Assembly: GCA_948474755.1 (NCBI GenBank)
Contig: CAOLHI010000080.1
Coordinates: 803,501 to 867,500, forward strand
DNA length: 64,000 nucleotides
Origin: Ctenosaura bakeri
Lineage: Eukaryota > Chordata > Lepidosauria > Squamata > Iguanidae
Direction: 5' to 3'
Part shown: positions 12,461 through 25,400 of the stretch, piece by piece
How positions within the stretch are numbered: the stretch's first letter is position 1
Layout of the letters: each line of letters begins with the position of its first letter
Notes under the pieces: generated by a model
Databases searched by the model: none
Seen by the model: only the letters and a program-made list of their open reading frames with translations
Told to the model about the DNA's origin: nothing
Made by a program: the position numbers and the translations under genes

Positions 12461-14273
12461 TTGGTCTCCCGCTCTCTCTCTCCATTCCTCTCCATTTGTT
12501 CCTGGGCTTTTGTTTTTGTTCGTTTGCACATCAACGGAGCACAAACACAACATACACACAGACTTGCATGCTGAGCCAGAGAGCTCTGGCACCCAACTTG
12601 GAATGCGTGGGGACACCCATTAAAGCCACCTCACAAACAAAAATCTCCTTTTAATTTCTCTTTTAGTATCACTTGCCCTGAGGTCTGTCTCTCTGTTTGG
12701 AGAGCCAGACAGGCATAGCAATTTCCTGAGAATTCAGCCAGCAACCTGAGACCTGGCAACTACTGTCACTAATGATGCCTTCCTACCTTTGGAAACAGAA
12801 GATAACTGAGTCCCAGCTCATTTACTACAACTAAAAAGAAGAGGGACAATGAAATCTTCTACAAGCTGCCCAGTGGGTTTTAAATATTAACTGTTTTCAT
12901 CATGGAACTTTGTAGTATTTTAAGGCAGGATAAAATAAAAAATAGGGCAGCTATCTGTTCACAGACAAAGAGCTGTCTGTTTCAAGTATTGTTTAAAAAT
13001 ACAAAACCATAGTGAAGGAGAATAATGTTACAGGCTCAGTGCTGATATAGATTTTGCAAAATTTAAGCCCCTGAAGCCTGAAAACTAAGGAAACAAACAT
13101 GTCTGTGTAAAATAAAAAGTAGGATGCTCATGTGTCAGACTGCCAGAGTGCAGAATTACTAGCTAATTCTAGTCCTGAAGCCATTGAACTCATAACAAAA
13201 CAACAAAGAGATAATACTCTGAAAGAGAAAGTGTAAACAAATGGCCAGTCTATAAATGAGAAACAAAAAAGAAAAAAAATACCACATTGGTACAAAAATT
13301 ATAAGTGATGGCTGATGCACAACAGTCTATACACAGCATACAGTCCTGTGCGCGGTCTGCAATCTGTTGGCAGATAGCCAGCATAACAGTGATTACTAAT
13401 ATTCCCAGTTGATCATTCCCTAATTTGGCTTCATATAAATCTCACTCCCCATTGGAGGAGAAAATAACTGTTCATATGAAGACTAGTGAAATCTATCTTT
13501 CATTGGAGAGGCAGAGGCTGAAGACAGTATAAAAGCCAGCTCCTGAGAGATGAGAGTCAAGCTGTTTACACAGCTTTCACCACACCTATGCTGATAATGC
13601 TTCTTCTGGCTGATATATACCCATAAAATGCTGCTAGGAGAGAGGAAGGCAGAACCTATGCTCAAATAGGTTGTATCTTATTAAGATATACAATGGATGC
13701 TGCAATTATTGCAATGTCTGTGTGTTTTATCCACAGATGTTTAAGCTCCTCAATGAACTGAGGATAGAAATGCCACCTAAAGATAACGCAGATGAAGTAT
13801 TCTGTACATGAATCATTCTGTACAAACTATATAGACTGTATGACAGCACTGTATGGATGCTAACATAATAGAAGTTGTTTAATATTTCTTACCTTTAATT
13901 TAAAGGCGATTGATAAGTTATATGCCTAGATGATGAAAAGTCTGTCTTCCTCCCTAACAGGGAGGTGTATATGCATAACTTCAGCAATTTAACAAAATAG
14001 TCTAAAGGAATAACAGCAAGCTTGCTCATTCTTTTCTGTTAAAAATCCTGAGAGTCCAAAACTGAAGAATGCTTAAGTGGAGTGTGGATGCTGAATCTTT
14101 TTGTTTGGGCTGTACCAATGATCACAAGTCAACCAAATGACCAGAAGAGGATAGAAGGGACAGATACACATTAGATGACAAATGGCAAAGAACCCTCAAT
14201 CCCTCTGCTATTACCCAAATGGGAAACTTTATAGGTTACCAGGCCATAGCCTTCTCCGTGATGTTGAGATACA
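12461..14273. other. Intergenic DNA, no gene recognised
   Basis: No recognisable coding exon or RNA gene. The open frame continuing from the 400-bp element to about 12654 has no homology that I recognise. Confidence 0.55.
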
Positions 14274-14625
14274 CAGTCATCCCTCCACATTCACAAGGGT
14301 TAGGGGCACAGGAAAACCATGAAAGTGAAAAAACTATGAAGCCATATTTAACACACAAAAAAGTATGATCACCATAATAAACCCACCGTGGATTCCTTTG
14401 AGGCATCAGAGTTCCTTCACGAGGCTGGTGGGGCTTACTGCCACCTCCACTACTGCCCCACACCATTTTTAATAGGGACTTACAAGCTTCGTTTGCAGTT
14501 TCTCAGTCTCACAAGGCTTGCAATCCCTATTAAAATGGCATAGTGAGACAGCAGAGGTGACAGCAAATAATCCACGAATAATAAAATCTGCAAAAGTGAA
14601 ACCGGCAAATGTGGAGGGCTGACTG
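14274..14625. mobile_element. Pogo/Tigger-like non-autonomous element
   Basis: Left end CAGTCATCCCTCCACATTC and right end GAATGTGG-like sequence closing with GGAGGGCTGACTG form terminal inverted repeats. TA follows the right end. The left flank reads CA, one transition from TA. Internal AATAGGGACTTACAAGC and GGCTTGCAATCCCTATT pair as an inner inverted repeat. Related copies are at 46396 and 49657. Confidence 0.75.
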
Positions 14626-14809
14626 TATTGTATTTCTCTCTATCACAGCAGGTATTTCTATGTGTGTTTTATATAGATACATAAGTCTATCCAAATCCAT
14701 GTCCTCTTTTTGGGATGCATTTCTTCTTTTGCACAGATGCATATGGACACCCTAAAAATAACTAGTTACTCAAATGAGTCAGGCTAAATACAAGGACAAA
14801 TGAGGCAAC

Positions 14810-14912
14810 AGACAAAGATCAGCATCCTCTCAGCATCAAAGGAAGGCAAAGGCAACCTCCTCCCACCAAAGAAATCTTGCCATAAGTTAGAAACAACTTG
14901 AAGGAACAAAAC
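14810..14912 (+). repeat. tRNA-derived SINE, partial
   Basis: Contains CAAAGGAAGGCAAAGGCAAC, AAGAAATCTTGCCATAAG and AACAACTTGAAGGAACAAAA, the second half of the SINE family in forward orientation. The head is missing. Confidence 0.65.
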
Positions 14913-15727
14913 AGTTTCTCTCAAGATTTGAATTGCAAGTCCCAGCAGCCCCAACCAGCATAGTGGTAGCACATCTGGTAGCTGGATTCCAACAACTGGA
15001 AGTTTGCATGATTCTCACCCCTATTTTACTGCTGATGTAGCAACACTGAATGTATAAAAATGGCATTTGCCTTTTTCTTTTGAAATCTCTTTCTCATTAT
15101 CATTTTGCACATCCTCTATTTTAACTTCCTGTCTAGTACTTTCTTTCTGAGCATTATAAGCATATTCTACTTGGGCTACCCTTAACAATTTGTGAAGATT
15201 GCACAATAAGTCTATCAGAGTGGTGTGTTCTGTTGTAATCTGGCACCTCTGATTAGCAGTAAAATCCTGCATCCAGAGGCTCAGGATTAATAAGCACATT
15301 CACTGTTTAATTTTAGTTACAAAACACTGGCATTAGCATGAATCTCGGTGATATTATGAATGTAGATAGTCATCAATTATCTTAGTATTGTCATGTTCCT
15401 GTTCATTGACAAATTCACAAATTTGGTACAATTCAGCTTTCCTCGTCAATGGAATAAGTCTACTTTTTTAAAATGACTCTGTCCTGCTCAAACTCTGGTA
15501 TGTTTCTAGTGTAAAAGAATTCTAAAATAGTTGCAAATCACTACCAGGAGTGCACAGAAATGTATGGTTTTGATCAAATAATGTTCAAACAAGTGTGGTG
15601 CTTAATAAGCTAATCATCATAGACTATAAGAAGATACAGATATGCGGCTTGTTGTGGGGTAACATCAGAGTTTTCCATAAGAACACCTCCTTGTTTGTTC
15701 TTTGTACAAACAAAAAAAACAAATTAG
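14913..15727. other. Intergenic DNA, no gene recognised
   Basis: A short segment near 14925-14995 (GCAAGTCCCAGCAGCCCCAA) resembles a dispersed repeat seen at about 21.3, 36.1, 48.4 and 62.8 kb. Nothing else was recognised. Confidence 0.5.
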
Positions 15728-15916
15728 ATCAGTGTGGTGTAGGGGTTTAGCCATGGGTGCCCACCAGTGACCTTGGGCATACAACACTCTGATAGCCTCA
15801 GAAGAAAGGCAAGGGCAAACCCCCTCTGAACAAATCTTGTCAAGAAAACCCTGTGATAGACTCACCTTAGAGTCACCATAAGTCAAAAACAACTTGAAGG
15901 CACACAACAACAACAG
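15728..15916 (+). repeat. tRNA-derived SINE, most complete forward copy
   Basis: Starts GATCAGTGTGGTGTAGGGGT, a tRNA-like A-box region. It continues through CCACCAGTGACCTTGGGC, CAAACCCCCTCTGAACAAAT and ACCCTGTGATAGACTCACC, then a CATAAGTCAAAAACAACTTG tail ending CACACAACAACAACAGC. The CAACAA tail resembles the BovB 3' tail, which fits mobilisation by BovB. Confidence 0.85.
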
Positions 15917-16362
15917 CAGAACTTTCCACTATAACTTTTTGTTTGTTCTTTGTACAGGTTTGATGACCTGTAATAATCTTTAACTTTTTATCATAATAAT
16001 CTTCAACTTTTATCTGAATTCTAACACGCAGTCAGGTAAAGATGTTCTTTTCACCTTGAGAGTTTCCTCAACTTTTCCACACTATACCTCTTTTGGTGAG
16101 AATATGCTTCTCCTATTTAATTCACTGGGCCAAAAGGAAAGTATTTACAATTATTTCTTGATCTTTGCAGCTATAACTGTTCTGTGTAATACACATGCAG
16201 AGCTTATCTCCACACAATCTGCTCCATTTTGGGCCTCAGTAAAAGGGATTTGTTGTGCTAATGTTGATTTCTGCTAATAGTATCAGCCTGCTGTTACTTT
16301 GCACCTTTTGTCAACATAGATCTTGAACACAGAGAGCTAGCAATTCTGCATCTGCTTCATTC

Positions 16363-16405
<43 letters not shown>

Positions 16406-17185
16406 TTTGTATCCCGCCTCTCCATTTGGATCGAGGCGGCGAACAACTTACAAATAGCATGTATTTCGAAACATTTCTATACATGCCCCCAACAAGCATT
16501 CGCAAGTTCATTTGTCTTTGAATGTTGTTAATTGGTAGACCAGGTCCAGAGATTTTCCACTGTTTACATTGCCACTTTTGCTTTAGAATGCCAAGCTGGA
16601 CTCTCCTGAGTTCTCTCATTTTTCTTTAGGCTAACAGTATAAATCTTTCCTTCTGTTCCATAACATCTCTGCCAAGCATTACAGGTGCATCCTGCTCTGA
16701 GTTCGCTCCAACTTTGAACATTCCCTTCATTTCTACTCCATGAAAATATTGCTTTGGTCACAGAAATCTCATCAGGCCTTCTTTCGACACCTTTAATCTT
16801 GAGCAACTCATGAGGAAAACCTTTCTGCAGTTATCAGATCCTCTACAGGGAAAGTAATTTTTGTTCCTGTGCCAAGCAGTCCAATATATCTATTGCTTCT
16901 CACCAGTACTCTCAATTCAGAACTGAATGTCCACAGATTTTAGTTCCCACAAATAAACTTCATATGAACTATCTCTGTTTTCTCCTGCTGTTTTACTCAT
17001 CTTCACAGGAATTTATGTACAGGATTATTTTGGGTTTTTCTTACAATTAAATTGTTTTTGGCCTGGTTTCCCATATTTAAAACAGGTTTTCCCTTCATGT
17101 TTCAGAAGTTACAGCTTAAATAGTCTTTTATACTTTCTTCAAGCTGGAGGCTCTTTTCAGTTTTCTTTATCTTCCTCACCATCAC
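15917..17185. other. Intergenic DNA with a (TTTA)n tract
   Basis: A (TTTA)n microsatellite spans about 16363-16409. It is followed by GTATCCCGCCTCTCCATTTG and GAGGCGGCGAACAACTTACA, a motif common at 3' ends of reptilian LINE copies. No gene was recognised. Confidence 0.55.
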
Positions 17186-18085
17186 TGTTACCGCAGTGTC
17201 TAGCCCGGACTTGTGGGATACTAGATATCAATTTGATATCAATAATTTGGCCTTCTTTACCTATTCCTCTCCACGTGCTTGCGAGGCCCTTGGACAAGCT
17301 CACGTACAGGCACGGCCGCTAATCGCTGAAATATTCCAAACAAATACAGGCAGGCCAGAAATAGCCATCCCGCCGCTTCAGGAGACCTCAAGGCAAGTAC
17401 TCTATTATGTGTGCACGCTACTTACAAAGAACTTCCTGCCCTGAGCAGGCAGCTTGATTAGAAGAATCCTCATCTGTCAAGCACTCTGCGTTTGCATACT
17501 GTCTACTCTATTGACAATTCAGTCTTAACTCAATCATGCTAAATTCTGACCTTTCGGAGGCTTTGTCTCCAGCCCGAAACCCATTGTTATCCCTGAGAAT
17601 GGACTAGCCTACGGCCACATTTTCCCCTATAAGAACCCCTGACTTTGAGCGTCTCTTCGGATCGCTCTTGGCTTCCATCCCGCCTTGCTGTCACTTTGTT
17701 CGGTGAGCCTTGCTCTCAGCTCCTCGTGCTGAGAATCTCCTCTGTTAGGGACCTTTTCCTTCAGACTACCCGGGCTTCAGGACAGGTGTAGTATTTCCCA
17801 TACAAAACCTCCTCTTAAAATACCCCTATCCAACTCCAGCCTTTATTTCTATAGATCTCTGTGTGTGTTGCATAGACGTGTTTGACTGTATATCAATAAA
17901 AACAATTATTATTTACTTCTATTTGCTCCTTGACTCAGTCTGACCTCGTAGACATTGGGTAAAAGATCTCGCTACATTGCCCTGCCTCTTGTAGTGCTAG
18001 CCTGTACTCTTTGCTAATCCCAACTTTGTAATATTTGGAGCGCACTTAGGTGTCCCTCACGGGACCCCCAGAAATCAGGGTAACA
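17186..18085 (+). mobile_element. Solo LTR, plus orientation (900 bp)
   Basis: Begins TGTTACCGCAGTG and ends ATCAGGGTAACA, so the tips are inverted TGTTACC/GGTAACA. The 4-bp direct repeat TCAC flanks it (17182-17185 and 18086-18089). A TATAAG box lies at 17628-17633 and AATAAA at 17895-17900, 190 bp from the 3' end, giving a plausible U3-R-U5 layout. No internal retroviral region is attached. It belongs to the same family as the inverted LTR at 7412-8220. Small open frames inside it are not genes. Confidence 0.85.
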
Positions 18086-18089
18086 TCAC

Positions 18090-19377
18090 CATTACCCTGA
18101 GAGCTCTCTTTTGGCAATTAGTATGCAATACAGACATATCTCAGTTAACAAAACCTCTGACATAGAAGCTCCTTCTTACAGTCTTTTTACACCTACCAGC
18201 CCCAGTTTCTTCCTCTGTCTAGCTGGACATTTTTAGCAGCATTTGCTTTGTGGGGATGGTAAAGCAGGGCTGGAGAAGCCACAGACTTTCACTGTCAGCC
18301 GTCAGCAGCACGCCTGCCATAAACAATGCAATAAAGTCTGAGCAGGCTGTAAGTAATCCTACTGCAGCTGTGCATGCCTACCAACAACAGTCACAGTAAA
18401 CAGCAGCTGTTTGCAGAATCCCTTATAAAGCACATGTGAACAGCAAAACAAAGAAGAAAACCTGCTTCATTCTGGATGCATTTTGGAAGAAGCCTTCAGG
18501 TGGTTCTAGATGGTTCAACATGTTTTTGTTTACTTATGCTAGGCTTACCTGGTCTGGTTGTTTCATTTCAGATGTACATATTGTGAATGGAAAGTTTGCT
18601 GAAACATGTTGACTGCTGTTCTTTTTGTAGTGTAACAACCCATCCATATTTTTTCCTAGTTTTTTCTGCCTCTGGTACAAAAGTGTCTGTTAAAGATATA
18701 ATGCCCAGGAACATATCTACTTCATTAAACTGAGGTTTGCTTGTAGTTTTTTTCAAGTGCCTCTCTGTCCATTTCCCTCCATTCAGTGAAAACTAGATTG
18801 CTGGTTCTGAGGTCTCACCAATATTCTGAAGGAAGTCTTATTTCTGAGAGGCACTGACCCAAGGATTGGTCCAAAATCATCCATTCCCTTAAACTCTCTT
18901 TTCCTTCACAAAAGACATCAAATTATCAAAGAAAACAATGAACTCACTACCTAATACCACATACTGAAAATTTTTGAATGGCTTTCAAAAATAATCACAC
19001 ACTAGTCTGAACCTTTTATAGCTTCCATATACTTTATATGTGCCTTGGGCTTCACAGAAGAAAAAATGGTGTACATTTCTGCCAGTTCTGTTTTTATTTA
19101 ATTGGGGAAGAGTTTCGTGTAATGTTGTATAGGTATTTCCCACAATTATGCTGCTTTTCAAAAGAAACATCAGAGGATCTTCAACTATCAGGTAAGGAGT
19201 GAGATGACTAGTGTAATATTGAGAGTTTTCAGGCTTTACATCTCCCCCTACCCCCAATTCTTCTGCCAAATTTCTGCAGGTTTAAACATATCCATTTCAA
19301 AGTTCTTGCTTTCATTTCACATTGTTTTTCTTTCTCATTCACCTCAGACCTTAATTTTTCTCTTATTCTTGTCTTGC
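18090..19377. other. Intergenic DNA, no gene recognised
   Basis: AT-rich non-coding sequence. The longest open frame, 94 codons on the minus strand near 18985-19269, has no recognisable features. Confidence 0.55.
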
Positions 19378-19385
19378 TTCTCCTT

Positions 19386-19542
19386 CAGTGGGGGAGCTTG
19401 GAGTGCATGAAGGGGGGGCAGGAGGGGTATAGTTATGGCATGGGGCATGGCCGCAATACGCGGGGGCATGGTTTTGGGATGCCCCAAAAACATTGCCGCC
19501 TGGGGCATACCGCCCCCGTCGCCCCCCGTCCCTATACGACTG
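19386..19542. mobile_element. Non-autonomous hAT-type element, copy 2
   Basis: Begins CAGTGGGGGAGCTTGGAGTG and ends CCCTATACGACTG. It is flanked by an exact 8-bp duplication TTCTCCTT (19378-19385 and 19543-19550). Internal CATTGCCGCCTGGGGC and CCGCCCCCGTCGCCCCCC match copy 1 at 9610. It is 157 bp against 224 bp, so the G-rich middle differs by an indel. Confidence 0.88.
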
Positions 19543-19550
19543 TTCTCCTT

Positions 19551-20029
19551 ACTTTATGCTGCTTTTCTTTCTCATCAGTCTCACATCTTCATTTGTCTGC
19601 TCCAATTTCTGTCTCATTTTCCTCAAATTCAACTTTTAATCCAATATCTTTTACTTTGTGTTGTCTTTCCTGTCCCAGGGCTCTTCATTCTGTTCTATTG
19701 TCTCTGGATTTATAAATATTCTGGCTCTGTATTTTTCAACTTCAGAGGATTGTACCTATTACAATGGAGACTGTGACTTGATACCAAAGCAGCAAAGCTT
19801 TCAATTTACTTAAAAAAAAAAGTAAGAGAAGATGGGATCAATCTCTCTGGATTTAAAACTATTTTTGGTTCAGCAAAAGGTGATTTTTCAGGTATTTTGG
19901 ACACCAGTACATCTTTGTGGGGGCAGGTATTACTTCAGCTAAATGTTGCAAATGTTCAGCTAAATATAGATAGTTTCCCTTGTGGCATATGATGTGAGAA
20001 TGTTCATTGGTCAGTCCTTTCTGGCTGAA
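19551..20029. other. Intergenic DNA, no gene recognised
   Basis: T-rich non-coding sequence with an A run near 19810. No exon or repeat was recognised. Confidence 0.5.
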
Positions 20030-20222
20030 GGTATTTGCTGTTGTGCACCTTTAGTCACTTCCTAGTTATGGTGACCCTCAGAAAAATCTATCACAAGGTT
20101 TTCTTGGCAAGATTTATTCAGAAGGGGTTACCCAGTAGTTTTCCATGGCCAAGTGGGGATTCAAACCCTGGTCTTCCAGAATCCTTATCCACCTTGCAAA
20201 CCAATGCATTACTCTAGTTGTC
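20030..20222 (-). repeat. tRNA-derived SINE, reverse orientation
   Basis: Reads TTGTGCACCTTTAGTCACTT, AGGTTTTCTTGGCAAGATTT, TTCCATGGCCAAGTGGGGAT and CAAACCCTGGTCTTCCAG, the reverse complement of the SINE family. Confidence 0.78.
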
Positions 20223-22040
20223 CTACACAATGTTGGTTCTCAGTGAATGTATTAATTTTGTATCAGCATTTGCGATGGAGGTGTTTTAGAAAAATCCTAT
20301 GTTTAAAATAAATTAAGGAAAGGCAAAGTAGTAAAATGTTTTAAATTAACATAGCTGTTCAAGGAGAGGACAGACTTGAACTTTCACTCCATTTCTAGTC
20401 TTAACTAGAATTGACCCAATAAAAATCAATAGCATTCAATGGGTTTACTTTGGATGGGTCTTGCAAATAGATTTAGGTCCCCTCCAAAAAAAAACTTTGG
20501 TGCAACAAGGCCAAGCCAATTTGTGGTATTATTGATTTTCTGACAAAGTTATATTTGCATTTGTGCACTTTCATTTATCTAGAGGAACATGGGTGCATGG
20601 AAGCCTTTCTGCTCAATTTGGAATAGATACCTGGTAGAAAATTTACGGCAATATGAACTTAACAGATAAGAAAAGTGAAGATAAACACAAAAAGCTTTAT
20701 CTGCAGTATGGGATCTCCATAAGAAGAAACACAATACATTTAAGGTTCACAGAAAAATAAATTACATTAATCCATGAGGAAAATATGTTCACATGGTGCA
20801 TTTTCAGCATTTCTCAAAAAGTCTATGCCTACTCTTTAAATCTTAACCTCAGTGGGTAGAAGCTTTTTAAAGATATATATCTTTTTAAAAGTATCACTTA
20901 GTTCTAGCCCCATTACCTGCTTAATTAAGTTTTGGGTGTTTAAAATTGCTAATCACATCTTTTGGAAGATTGTACATTTTAATCACAATTATATGATGAA
21001 TATTTTATGATATATATCTTTTGCGTATAATTAGGAATAAAATTTTAATCCCAAAAAGATGTTTAATAATGTATACCTCTTTGGGGTTGATTAAGGACAT
21101 TACGGGGCTAGGGGAAATGATTTAATTATGGCCAGCTCAGAAACTTCAAGTACACACTTGTTTCTTAAACTCAAAACTCTAGTTTTAAAAACCTACACTT
21201 CTGAATATGAAAAAAACTATACTCTTTGAGAAGACAAATGTTTCAATTCAGTTTTATTGGTTTACACATTTTACACTAGGAGACACAATAATTGCAGCCT
21301 TCTTTTAGAGCAGGAAATGGTAACAGTGGCCCTCTAGATGATGTCAGATTGCAACTGTCATAATCATTCACATTTGACTATGCTGACTATGACTGCTGGA
21401 AGCTGCAATCCAACAACACATGAAGGACCACAGTTGCAATTCCTATTTTACTTTCAACTTTATGATTTTGACAACAGTCATGAAGGTCACCACAAAACAG
21501 ACTAAGGAAATCTGTAGTCATCAGGTATGGTCAATGTAGCTCCAAACAGCATCAAGGATGCTAGGGATTTTAATCAAAATTCTGCCAAGCCACAATTTTA
21601 TAAACAGTAATTTTTTTTAGCACATATAGATGTTTCTCACATATATAAACATCTTAGTCGATTGTTGTTAAGTACATAGGAAACTACCTTATCTGACTAG
21701 ACCGTTAGTCCATTCCAGTCCAGTATCATCAATTGCCAGTGCCTGTCTGTAGTTTCAGGTTAGATAATCTTCTAGCTGTACCTACAAATCCCTAGTATTC
21801 CCAGGTGATCTCCCAGCCAATTAGTAACATGACCCAACCTTACTTAGCCTGTGAATTTGAGTAAAATCAGTTGTGTTCAGGTATGTGAATCAGCTCAAAG
21901 GTCATAATGGGGGATGGCAGTCATGGATTCATCAAGAATGAAATAGCCAGATTTTCTGGTTAACCAGATAGAAATTAGGATTGACTATCATTTACTGTGT
22001 GTTGCTGCCTTTGAATAATGCTCAGAAACTATGTTTAGTT
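20223..22040. other. Intergenic DNA, no gene recognised
   Basis: AT-rich. A segment at about 21318-21432 (GTGGCCCTCTAGATGATGTC ... AAGCTGCAATCCAACAACAC) belongs to a dispersed repeat of unknown class with weak inverted symmetry. No exon was recognised. Confidence 0.5.
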
Positions 22041-22500
22041 CAAAATTCAGCTGTTAAGCTGTTCTTTGCAACCATTCAATGGAGAGAGATAGTTCCAGTA
22101 TTGAAAAAACTTCACTGGCTCCCTACCTATTTATAAACATAATTCAAAATGTGTATCCTTACATGTAAATCCCCATATGATTTAGCAGTCAGGGGCCTGG
22201 GAGAACAACGGGTCCAATATCAATCTGTCTACTGAAGTCACTTTTAGAGGTTCTGCTCCTATAACACAATCATCAGGTTAGGCAGCTGGTGACCAGGGAG
22301 AGCTTCCTCTGTGGCAGCATTCCATTTACAGAATTCGCTTCTCAGGAAAATCCCAATCCATCCAGAACCTAGTCAAGGTATTATTTAATTTTCAATGTGT
22401 TGTAATGTGGTTTTTGATATGCTATTACATATCACATTTTATTTTTGTCACTGACCTTGTTGTTGTAAACCACATTTAGTTTTTAAATATATTAAATGGA
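22041..22500 (+). mobile_element. CR1/L2-clade LINE remnant, 3' end
   Basis: Contains the decayed coding pattern of the reverse transcriptase C-terminus (AAAAAACTTCACTGGCTCCC, matching the ...LKxLHWLP... motif, then a region like ...YKALHGLAPxYL). It is followed by a 3' untranslated pattern with TTGTTGTTGTAAACCACATT. Frames are broken. Assignment to L2 or CR1 is by pattern recognition only. Confidence 0.5.
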
Positions 22501-25237
22501 CTACACTAATCACAATTCAAGCTTTACATGGCATCACTCTCCTGCTCAATTTCCTTTGCTAGGACAAACACTGCAGAATCATCAGCATCCGTTTAGGCCA
22601 TGAGTAAGCTGGCAGTTTTCTCCTTCATGAAATGATGCCTTTTAAGAGGAAAAAAATGACTTTCTCCAAAGTTTGACAGATATTGACAATGTTCTTATAA
22701 TTCATATCATCGGCAGCACACAGCAGACTTTAATTCACTGTACCCTAATCTGCTTTTCTTTTACAGATGTTTTATGTTGCTTTTAAGATGTGTTTCAGTA
22801 TTATAATTAAATTGTCTTTTCTTTTTATTTATACCTGTCCTTTTTTTTTTAAGTTACTCCCACTTTCAGGAGAAAGGTAAGATATTAATCAAATAATTGA
22901 ATAAATGACTGGTTTTAACTTAAGAAAGGTAATGGTCATTTGACAGAACAGTTATATGGTAATATAAAAACATTTACCAGTGGGCTAAAGATTTGGCAAT
23001 ACTAATAAGAGACTCCAAAAAATCTAAGTATTCACACGTACATTTTTCACATGTAGTATGTGAAAAAGTATTCACATGTACATTTTTACTCTCTCTCTCT
23101 CATTCATACGCACACACACACACACACACACCTTTTCTCTGCTGGGTAAGCTGTAACGATGCAATTTGCTAAAGCTTCGCAAAGTGCAATGTGCAGTTCA
23201 GTCATTTAGCCAGAAACGCTGCAGTCAAGATTCCCTTCTTAATCATGTTTTTTCCAGATGTCTTTGGTGCATGGAAGACTGCTTCTCAGCCCTCCCTTTA
23301 AAGTACCAAATAGAAACTTCTCAGAAATACAGAAAAGGAACAGCAGCTTTCATCTTTTGAAATATGTAGAAAAATACATGCTGTTACAATTCATGTACAA
23401 TCCTTTTTCTGATCTGTAGAGCCTCCCCACACTTCCACCATAGCAAACAACCAAGAGTCTTCTGAGAAAGAGGTATATCTGATTAAAGTGGACACTTTTA
23501 ATCCCAAGAAGTAAGATGTTGCCCTGGAAGGCATTTAGAAATCATTTCATAAATAAAGAATTGTTCCAGCAATTTTAAACTTTGCTTTATAATCCAAAAA
23601 AATCATTATGTCATAGCTTTCTTTCTTTTAGTGTTAAAAGAATTAGTGAAAACATGGGAGGATTTCAGTGCTGTCCAGACATCATTTCTGTCAATGAGTC
23701 AGAGCACTTGCACAATAAAAGCCTCATCTGAAGTAAAGCCCGAGTCCCTTAAAAAGGGCTGTGTGTAGTTTCAGGCTATCTGCATAACAAATAGGGTTCA
23801 AAACAGGCTTCTTGGTTTTGTTTTTTGTTGGGAGGGTGATATTCCAAGATGCTCTAAAGTCTGAGCCTAATTTGGCACAAATTTCAACAACCTAGAATTA
23901 CAAAAGAACACTGCTTTCAATGTAATCCTAGGCATACTTATTCAGAAATAAGTCCTAGTATATTCTGGGACTGACTTCCTGCTAAGTGTGTACACTATAG
24001 TGATTATCCTCACAAATCGATCAAGACAGCATTTACATCTTAATGTTAAAGTATAGCAACATAGCATTTAAGGACACAGGTGCCATTCGGCTCTTAATAC
24101 TATAGCATCATAATCCTTTCCTGAGAGGCTTCTTGTGACTTTTTACCCCTCTGCATGCAGCCAAGGATGATAGATGAGTCTATTAGGATGATGGCTCTGA
24201 CTCCATGTTTGTCTGGAAGGCCCTCAACCATTCAGCAAGAAGCAATGACTTAAGGAGGTTTTTAGAACTCAATTACACTGATCAGGAGTCTGTATATCCT
24301 CTTTGTCCAGCCATTTCTCACACAGGAGAAAGAAAGCTCATTGCATATGATTTTTTTCTGGTTCCCAAACCTTTGCCTTTATCTATATTTCTAGAGAGAA
24401 ATAAAAGGAAGATTAATTGCCTCTTTACAGAAGGAATGCCTATGTCTTTACAGCATATGTTCCTGTCTCAAGTCACTAACACAATTATTGTACTGCTCAA
24501 CTGTTTATCATTCTGTGTCATGCCAGGCTGTCCTACCGTATTACCTATGCAGGTCCTTCTGTTTGCTTAATATCACCAATATTCTCCCAACTACAGTAAA
24601 CTGTGCTCACACAAATGCTAGGTGGGAGAAAACTTTAGTTGCTGAAATCTTAATTGTTCTGATAACTTCATTTTTATGTATTACTCGTGTATTACCCAGC
24701 ACTGTCCAGGATTTTATTTTCTCATTGGTAACACTTGTTAGAAATACCTTGGGAATCTACCTTAGGAAATAGATGTGACTGAAATATACAAATTTGAGAT
24801 CCTGTGTCTCTAATTCCCCAATCTGTCTTGTCCTGTATGTGTAACTTTCCCCCATATTCCCCAATCCAATCTGTATTCAGAGTTGTTAACATACAGAGGT
24901 TTGGTTTCTGAGGGAATACACTGCCCTTCTTCTTGTTGCTCGGCCTCGTCCCCACAGCAACTGGCCTGAGGCCCAAGAGCTCTCTGGCCGAGTATTCTAA
25001 AGGCCCCTCCCTGAACTGCCAACCCCAGGATTCCACAGAATTTTCACAGCCAGCCAATCATATGAGGTCTGCGCCTGCCTGACTCAGACACAGACAAACT
25101 CACTGACAAACTTTGACTTTTATATACTAGATATACAGATCAATACCCATTCCACATTCTGCTACATTTTTCATAATTGGTTCCGCTATCCCTGCCATTT
25201 GGACTTCATAAGGGGCTGTTTTATTATTTATAGTTCT
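22501..25237. other. Intergenic DNA, no gene recognised
   Basis: Includes a (CT)n and (CA)n microsatellite pair at about 23089-23131, preceded by a short palindrome TTTTTCACATGTAGTATGTG. A 121-codon open frame at 24205-24570 shows no domain. At 25006-25040 a fragment (CTGCCAACCCCAGGATTCCA) resembles one arm of foldback elements. Confidence 0.5.
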
Positions 25238-25400
25238 GTTCCTTCAAGTCATTTCTGACTTCTGGCAACCCTAAGGCAAACCAATCATGGGGTTTTCTGG
25301 GGGCTGAAATTGTGTGAAACACCCAAGGTCACCCAGTGGGTTTCCATGACTGAGCAAAAACTGAACCCTGGTCTCAAACTACTACACTATGCTGGCTCTT
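25238..25400 (-). repeat. tRNA-derived SINE, reverse orientation
   Basis: Reads TTCCTTCAAGTCATTTCTGA, TGGCAACCCTAAGGCAAACC, TCATGGGGTTTTCTGGGGGC and AACCCTGGTCTCAAACTACT, ending ATGCTGGCTCT. Same family as the other copies. Confidence 0.8.

Noticed and set aside
12126..12623. 165-codon plus-strand open frame
   Set aside because: It runs across the 400-bp TIR element, including both arms of its hairpin, and shows no domain.
15728..15800. tRNA gene
   Set aside because: Only a tRNA-like SINE head with no intact cloverleaf, and the same sequence recurs as a SINE across the window.
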